Assembly (NCBI RefSeq): GCF_031143425.1
Contig: NC_090446.1
Span: 655,671,717 to 655,735,716, forward strand
DNA length: 64,000 bases
Direction: 5' to 3'
Source of the DNA: Pleurodeles waltl
Taxonomy: Eukaryota; Chordata; Amphibia; Caudata; Salamandridae
Shown: piece after piece, positions 58,152-64,000 of the stretch
How the letters are laid out: each line of letters begins with the position of its first letter
How positions within the stretch are numbered: the stretch's first letter is position 1
Program-made: the position numbers and the translations under genes
The notes under the pieces: generated by a model
The model's database searches: none
Told to the model about the DNA's origin: nothing
Seen by the model: the letters and a program-made list of their open reading frames with translations, nothing else

Positions 58152-60253
58152 CTTCACCATGGTAACTCCGAATATGGCCATGTAACATGTCTATGATCAT
58201 GGAATTGCCCCCTCTATACCATCCTGGCATAGTTGGCACAATCCCATGATCCCAGTGGTCTGTAGCACAGACCCTGGTACTGCCAAACTGCCCTTCCTGG
58301 GGTTTCACTGCAGCTGCTGCTGCTGCCAACCCCTCAGACAGGCAGCTGCCCTCCTGGGGTCCAGCCAGGCCTGGCCCAGGATGGCAGAACAAAGAACTTC
58401 CTCTGAGAGAGGGTGTGACACCCTCTCCCTTTGGAAAATGGAGTGAAGGCAGGGGAGGAGTAGCCTCCCCCAGCCTCTGGAAATGCTTTGTTGGGCACAG
58501 AGGTGCCCAATTCTGCATAAGCCAGTCTACACCGGTTCAGGGACCCCTTAGCCCCTGCTCTGGCGCGAAACTGGACAAAGGAAAGGGGAGTGACCACTCC
58601 CATGACCTGCACCTCCCCTGGGAGGTGTCCAGAGCTCCTCCAGTGTGCTCCAGACCTCTGCCATCTTGGAAACAGAGGTGCTGCTGGCACACTGGACTGC
58701 TCTGAGTGGCCAGTGCCACCAGGTGACGTCAGAGACTCCTGCTGATAGGCTCCTTCAGGTGTTAGTAGCCTATCCTCTCTCCTAGGTAGCCAAACCCTCT
58801 TTTCTGGCCATTTAGGGTCTCTGTCTCTGGGGAAACTTTAGATAACGAATGCAAGAGCTCATCCGAGTTCCTCTGCATCTCTCTCTTCACCTTCTGATAA
58901 GGAAACGACCGCTGACCGCGCTGGAAGCCTGCAAACCTGCAACATAGTAGCAAAGACGACTACTGCAACTCTGTAACGCTGATCCTGCCGCCTTCTCGAC
59001 TGTTTTCCTGCTTGTGCATGCTGTGGGGGTAGCCTGCCTCCTCTCTGCACCAGAAGCTCCGAAGAAATCTCCCGTGGGTCGACGGAATCTTCCCCCTGCA
59101 ACCGCAGGCACCAAAAAGCTGCATTACCGGTCCCTTGGGTCTCCTCTCAGCATGACGAGCGAGGTCCCTCGAATCCAGCGACTCTGTCCAAGTGACCCCC
59201 ACAGTCCAGTGACTCTTCAGCCCAAGTTTGGTGGAGGTAAGTCCTTGCCTCACCTCGCTGGGCTGCATTGCTGGGAACCGCGACTTTGCAGCTACTCCGG
59301 CCCCTGTGCACTTCCGGCGGAAATCCTTTGTGCACAGCCAAGCCTGGGTCCACGGCACTCTAACCTGCATTGCACGACTTTCTAAGTTGGTCTCCGGCGA
59401 CGTGGGACTCCTTTGTGCAACTTCGGCGAGCACCGTTTCACGCATCCTCGTAGTGCCTGTTTCTGGCACTTCTCCGGGTGCTACCTGCTTCAGTGAGGGC
59501 TCTTTGTCTTGCTCGACGTCCCCTCTCTCTGCAGGTCCAATTTGCGACCTCCTGGTCCCTCCTGGGCCCCAGCAGCGTCCAAAAACGCCAAACGCACGAT
59601 TTGCGTGTAGCAAGGCTTGTTGGCGTCCATCCGGCGGGAAAACACTTCTGCACGACTCTCCAAGGCGTGGGGGATCCATCCTCCAAAGGGGAAGTCTCTA
59701 GCCCTTGTCGTTCCTGCAGTATTCACAGTTCTTCAGCCTAGTAAGAGCTTCTTTGCACCAACCGCTGGCATTTCTTGGGCATCTGCCCATCTCCGAGTTG
59801 CTTGTGACTTTTGGACTTGGTCCCCTTGTTCCACAGGTACCCTCAGTCAGGAATCCATCGTTGTTGCATTGCTGATTTGTGTTTTCCTTGCATTTTCCCT
59901 CTAACACGACTATTTTGTCCTTAGGGGAACTTTAGTGCACTTTGCACTCACTTTTTAGGGTCTTGGGGAGGGTTATTTTGCTAACTCTCACTATTTTCTA
60001 ATAGTCCCAGCGACCCTCTACAAGGTCACATAGGTTTGGGGTCCATTCGTGGTTCGCATTCCACTTTTGGAGTATATGGTTTGTGTTGCCCCTATCCCTA
60101 TCTTTCCCCATTGCATCCTATTGTAACTATACATTGTTTGCACTGTTTTCTAAGACTATACTGCATATTTTTGCTATTGTGTATATATATCTTGTGTATA
60201 TTTCCTATCCTCTCACTGAGGGTACACTCTAAGATACTTTGGCATATTGTCAT

Positions 60254-60277
60254 AAAAATAAAGTACCTTTATTTTTA
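60254..60277 (+). terminator. Palindromic poly(A) signal in the LTR
   Basis: AATAAA at 60,257-60,262 is mirrored by TTTATT at 60,268-60,273, so each strand carries an AATAAA. The minus-strand LTR at 14.57 kb keeps the same structure (AATAAA 14,785-14,790 beside TTTATT). AATAAA is the standard cleavage signal; two-strand use is inference. Confidence 0.7.
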
Positions 60278-60502
60278 GTATAACTGTGTATTGTGTTTTC
60301 TTATGATATTGTGCATATGACACTAAGTGGTACTGTAGTAGCTTCACACATCTCCTAGTTCAGCCTAAGCTGCTCTGCTAAGCTACCATTATCTATCAGC
60401 CTAAGCTGCTAGACACCCTATACACTAATAAGGGATAACTGGGCCTGGTGCAAGATGCAAGTACCCCTTGGTACTCACTACAAGCCAGTCCAGCCTCCTA
60501 CA

Positions 60503-60525
60503 TTGGTTGTGCAGTGGTGGGATAA
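60503..60525 (+). other. Candidate primer binding site
   Basis: TTGGTTGTGCAGTGGTGGG follows the LTR end directly. A TGG near the LTR border is expected for pairing with a tRNA CCA end. I cannot name the tRNA. Confidence 0.4.
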
Positions 60526-60772
60526 GTGCTTGAGACTACTTACCACTCTTGTCATTGTACTTTTCATAAGAGAAAAATATACAAAACAAGGTCAGTGTAT
60601 ATACACATAGCCAAAAAGTTTTGCATTTCCTCTTTTCACTCTTTTCTAAGTGCTGAAAAGTACTCCTAAACTTTCAAAAAGTTCTTAAAAGTTTAAAAAG
60701 TTTTTTTCTGTCGTTCCAAAAAGTTCTGAAAACTTTTTTCTCTTTTTCTATCACTTTAACTCTCTCTAAAAA

Positions 60773-62095
60773 ATGTCTGGCACAGGCCAAAGTGTTGATC
60801 TGTCCAAACTTGCATATGACAACCTTAGCTGGAAAAGAGCAAGGAGTCTCTGTATAGAGAGAGGTTTGAGTGTAGGGAAGAATCCTTCCTTGGAACTGTT
60901 ACTTAATATGCTTAGAGAACAGGATAAGGCCATAGGTGCCCCATCTGTTGAAAAAGTACCTAATAGTTCCCAATCTGATTCAGGGACTCCCCCAGGAAAA
61001 GATTCAGGAAAGAAACTTCCTAGCCTGCCCATTACTAGACAATCTAGCATAGATGGTAATGATGATGAGCCACACCAAATAAATAGTGTTGTCTTACATC
61101 ATAGCAAAAGCATTTATTCTCACCATACTGGTAGTAATGTTTCTGTAAACCAAGCTGTTAGGTTGGCTTCTGTAAGGGACAGGTCTCCTTCTGTTCATTC
61201 CCATCATAGCTCTGTTTCTAGAAATGTCCCTCCCACCAACCCTGATGACAGAATGTTAGAGAGGGAACTCAATAAGTTGAGGGTGGAACAAACCAGACTG
61301 AAGCTTAAAAAGCAACAGCTGGATTTGGATAGACAGTCTTTTGAATTAGAGAAGGAAAGACAGAAGTTGGGTTTAGATACCCATGGTGGCAGCAGCAGTA
61401 TTCCCCATAGTCATCCTGCAAAAGAGCATGATTCCAGGAATCTGCACAAGATAGTTCCCCCTTATAAGGAGGGGGATGACATTAACAAGTGGTTTGCTGC
61501 ACTTGAGAGGGCCTGTGTTGTACAGGATGTCCCTCAAAGGCAGTGGGCTGCTATCCTATGGCTATCATTTAGTGGAAAAGGTAGGGATAGGCTCCTTACT
61601 GTAAAAGAAAATGATGCTAATAATTTCCAAGTTCTTAAGAATGCACTCCTGGATGGTTATGGCTTAACCACTGAACAGTACAGGATAAAGTTCAGAGAGA
61701 CCAAAAAGGAGTCTTCACAAGACTGGGTTGATTTCCTTGACCAGGCAGTGAAGGCCTTGGAGGGGTGGTTACATGGCAGTAAAGTTACTGATTATGACAG
61801 CCTGTATAACTTGATCCTGAGAGAGCATATTCTTAATAATTGTGTGTCTGATTTGTTGCACCAGTACTTGGTGGACTCTGATCTGACCTCTCCCCAAGAA
61901 TTGGGAAAGAAGGCAGACAAATGGGTCAGAACAAGAGTGAACAGAAAAGTTCATACAGGGGGTGACAAAGATGGCAACAAAAAGAAGGATGGTAAGTCTT
62001 CTGACAAGGGTGGGGACAAATCTAAAAATGAGTCTTCATCAGGCCCACAAAAACACTCTGGTGGGGGTGGTGGGTCCAAATCCTCCTTTAATTAG
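60773..62095 (+). CDS. gag: Gag of Gmr1-like Ty3/gypsy element with SCAN-like capsid end
   Basis: 440 residues from ATG 60,773 (context AAAAAATGTC) to TAG 62,093. Residues about 8-48 (LAYDNLSWKRARSLCIERGL..) form a helix-extension-helix pattern like a SAP motif. A Ser/His-rich linker follows, then a charged coiled coil (161-202: LNKLRVEQTRLKLKKQQ..). A capsid core (HKIVPPYKEGDDINKWFAAL) comes next. At about 301-388 lies a region (YRIKFRETKKESSQDWVDFL, then ALEGWLHGSKVT, LYNLILREHILNNC, ADKWVRTR) whose pattern matches the SCAN domain, which is known to derive from the gag of Gmr1-like gypsy elements. A basic Gly/Lys-rich tail ends it. The same frame continues after the TAG into a zinc knuckle and the protease. 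Forms the particle in the cytoplasm by family role. Confidence 0.85.
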   Translation: MSGTGQSVDLSKLAYDNLSWKRARSLCIERGLSVGKNPSLELLLNMLREQDKAIGAPSVEKVPNSSQSDSGTPPGKDSGKKLPSLPITRQSSIDGNDDEPHQINSVVLHHSKSIYSHHTGSNVSVNQAVRLASVRDRSPSVHSHHSSVSRNVPPTNPDDRMLERELNKLRVEQTRLKLKKQQLDLDRQSFELEKERQKLGLDTHGGSSSIPHSHPAKEHDSRNLHKIVPPYKEGDDINKWFAALERACVVQDVPQRQWAAILWLSFSGKGRDRLLTVKENDANNFQVLKNALLDGYGLTTEQYRIKFRETKKESSQDWVDFLDQAVKALEGWLHGSKVTDYDSLYNLILREHILNNCVSDLLHQYLVDSDLTSPQELGKKADKWVRTRVNRKVHTGGDKDGNKKKDGKSSDKGGDKSKNESSSGPQKHSGGGGGSKSSFN

Positions 62096-62660
62096 AACAA
62101 GGAAAAGAAACCATGGTGCTATTTATGTAAAATAAAAGGCCATTGGACAACAGATCCCAGTTGTCCAAAGAAAGGCACCACAGCTCCTACCACTACAACC
62201 CCTACTGCTACACCTAGTGTCCCTACTAATAGCATTGGTGGTGGGAGCAAACCTACTAATAGCCAATCCAAGGGAGTAGCTGGGCACACTTTTGGTAATT
62301 TAGTTGGGGTTGGTCTAATTAGGGAGACCACAGAGGCTACTTTAGTCTCTGAAGGGGCTATTGATTTAGCCACTTTGGTTGCTTGCCCCCATAACTTGGA
62401 GAAGTACAAGCAACTAACCCTAATAAATGGTGTTGAGGTCCAGGCCTACAGGGACACAGGTGCCAGTGTCACAATGGTGATTGAGAAACTGGTGCACCCT
62501 GAACAACACATACTTGGACACCAGTACCAAGTAACCGATGCTCACAACATAACACAAAGCCACCCCATGGCTGTTGTAAATCTCAACTGGGGGGGGGGTA
62601 ACTGGTCCAAAGAAAGTTGTGGTAGCTTCAGATTTACCTGTAGACTGTCTATTAGGGAAT
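62096..62660 (+). pseudogene. Zinc knuckle and aspartic protease, broken by TAG and a G10 frameshift
   Basis: Same frame as gag after the TAG. A Cys/His knuckle, CYLCKIKGHWTTDPSC, lies near 62,116-62,163 (spacing C-X2-C-X4-H-X6-C, two longer than usual before the last Cys). A Thr/Pro/Ser linker follows, then the retropepsin loop YRDTGASVTMV with catalytic DTGA codons from 62,453. The frame is lost in a run of ten G (62,589-62,598), after which the protease end VDCLLGNDLE reads in the frame of the next entry. The catalytic residues are intact, so the damage looks recent. Confidence 0.75.
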
Positions 62661-64000
62661 GATTTGGAGACATCAGCTTGGTCAGATGTGGAGTTGGAGG
62701 CCCATGCAGCAATGCTGGGCATCCCAGGGCATATTTTTGCTTTGACAAGGGCTCAGGCCAAAAAGCAAAAAGGACAGGGAAGCTTGGATCCTGGAACAAT
62801 GGACCAAGTGCTCCCTAAAGCTAGGGCTAGTAGAAGCAAACCACTTCCTACTATCCCTCCCTCTACAGTGGATTCTACTTCTGAGGAAGAAGAATTCCCT
62901 CCCTGTGCAGAACCTACACCAGAGGAGCTGGAAGCAGACACTGCTGAGCATTTGGGTGAAGGGGGGCCTGCCAGAGAGGAGCTGAGTGTGGCACAGCAAA
63001 CCTGTCCCACATTAGAGGGTCTCAGACAGCAAGCTGTCAAACAAGCTAATGGGGATGTCAGTGACTCTCACAGAGTTTACTGGGAGGACAACCTCTTGTA
63101 CACTGAGCATAGGGATCCTAAACCTGGAGCTGCCAGGAGATTAGTGATTCCTCAGGAGTACAGAAAGTTCCTCCTAACACTGGCACATGACATTCCCCTA
63201 GCTGGGCACCTGGGTCAAATGAAAACTTGGGACAGATTGGTTCCATTGTTTCATTGGCCTAGGATGTCAGAGGACACAAAGGAATTTTGTAAGTCCTGTG
63301 AAACCTGTCAAGCCAGTGGCAAGACAGGTGGCACTCCAAAAGCACCCCTTATCCCACTGCCTGTGGTTGGGGTTCCCTTTGAAAGGGTAGGGGTTGACAT
63401 AGTTGGCCCCCTTGACCCTCCTACTGCTTCAGGCAATAGGTTTATCTTAGTGGTAGTGGACCATGCCACAAGATATCCTGAAGCAATTCCTTTAAGGACC
63501 ACTACAGCCCCTGCAGTGGCAAAGGCCCTCCTGGGAATATTTTCCAGGGTGGGCTTCCCAAAGGAAGTAGTATCAGACAGAGGAAGCAATTTCATGTCTG
63601 CATACTTAAAGGCCATGTGGAAGGAGTGTGGTGTAACGTAAAAGTTCACAACACCCTATCATCCACAAACAAATGGACTGGTGGAGAGATTTAATAAAAC
63701 TCTCAAAGGCATGATTATGGGTCTCCCTGAAAAACTCCGCAGGAGATGGGATATCCTTCTACCATGCCTCCTTTTTGCCTACAGGGAGGTACCCCAGAAA
63801 GGAGTGGGCTTCAGCCCCTTTGAACTTCTTTTTGGACACCCTGTTAGGGGTCCACTCACACTTGTAAAGGAGGGTTGGGAACAACCTTTAAAAGCTCCTA
63901 AGCAGGATATTGTGGATGATGTACTTGGCCTCAGATCAAGGATGGCTGAGTACATGAAAAAGGCCAGTAAAAACCTTCAGGCCAGCCAAGAGCTCCAGAA
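62619..64000 (+). pseudogene. Integrase of Gmr1-like element, one stop, runs off the window
   Basis: From the protease end (VDCLLGNDLETSAW) an acidic linker of about 150 residues leads straight to the integrase zinc-binding domain: His at 63,186 and 63,207, CKSCETC at 63,288-63,308. The core has first Asp in GVDIVGPLD (63,396), second Asp in VVSDRGSNF (63,576) and Glu in GLVERFNKT (63,684), a D-X59-D-X35-E spacing. A TAA at 63,639-63,641 interrupts between the second Asp and Glu; the frame then stays open to 64,000. There is no reverse transcriptase or RNase H upstream, so RT, if present, must follow the integrase. Strand transfer of cDNA is the family role. Confidence 0.85.

Larger units (their letters stand above)
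57509..60502 (+). mobile_element. 5' LTR of young Ty3/gypsy (Gmr1-like) element, 2,994 bp
   Basis: Starts TGTAGGA (57,509) and ends TCCTACA (60,502), perfect 7-bp inverted termini. Gag follows 270 bp later in the same strand. U3 contains a cluster of perfect hairpins. AATAAA lies at 60,257-60,262, about 240 bp before the end. At nearly 3 kb it is very long for a Ty3/gypsy LTR. Long frames inside it (for example 58,960-59,679 minus) share no domain and are taken as chance. The 3' LTR is beyond the window. It inserted into a MITE at 57,508. Confidence 0.85.

Noticed and set aside
58960..59701. Long overlapping frames (239 residues minus, 157 plus) in the gypsy LTR
   Set aside because: Low stop density in GC-rich LTR sequence; no domain, and frames overlap on both strands.
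62096..64000. RT lost by deletion in this copy as the reason for the protease-integrase junction
   Set aside because: The linker is colinear with the older copy at 22.9-23.4 kb, which also lacks RT between the two; still not excluded without downstream sequence.

Overview
The window looks like intergenic DNA from a very large vertebrate genome. The best guess is a salamander, perhaps a newt such as Pleurodeles. That guess rests on my recognition of the repeat families: long LTRs beginning TGTAGGA, piggyBac-like TTAA repeats, Harbinger-like MITEs with GGGCCAGAT ends, and CR1/L2-type LINEs. I see no host protein-coding exon, no RNA gene and no CRISPR array. Nearly everything that reads as protein belongs to a transposable element.

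Layout. 1-5.0 kb is the 3' half of a class I (gamma/epsilon-like) endogenous retrovirus, ERV-A: integrase C-terminus with a long acidic tail, an open env, a polypurine tract and a 3' LTR. 5.1-8 kb holds a Harbinger-like MITE and an LTR fragment. 8.04-11.59 kb is a 3.55-kb piggyBac-like non-autonomous element with an internal palindromic tandem array. 13.6-18.3 kb holds a minus-strand LINE, an inverted copy of 227 bp of it, a minus-strand LTR and a foldback element. 19.8-21.8 kb is a Harbinger element with a decayed, spliced Myb-like gene. 22.0-23.5 kb is a decayed Ty3/gypsy gag-protease-integrase. 24.7-27.9 kb carries two solo LTRs. 31.3-32.3 kb carries two MITEs, one a hAT type with a perfect 8-bp target duplication. 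33.0-36.0 and 37.8-40.0 kb are two CR1/L2-type LINEs in the same orientation. 41.8-45.4 kb is G-poor and then AT-rich, with a degenerate tandem array. 46.1-55.6 kb is a second, broken provirus (ERV-B) related to ERV-A: 5' LTR, leader, gag, pro, pol, no env. 55.6-57.5 kb holds a solo LTR and nested MITEs. From 57,509 to the end runs a young Ty3/gypsy element with a 3.0-kb LTR, gag, protease and integrase, cut by the window edge.

The most interesting system is this last element. Its integrase follows the protease directly, with no reverse transcriptase between them, which is the copia-like order of the Gmr1 group of Ty3/gypsy elements. Its gag carries a C-terminal capsid region that resembles the SCAN domain of vertebrate zinc-finger proteins. 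A second, older element at 22 kb shows the same order. The U3 of its LTR contains a cluster of perfect short hairpins, and its poly(A) signal is palindromic. Also notable are a conserved acidic tail ending in a GPEWAY motif on the ERV integrases, and a CX7CC variant of the Env disulfide motif.
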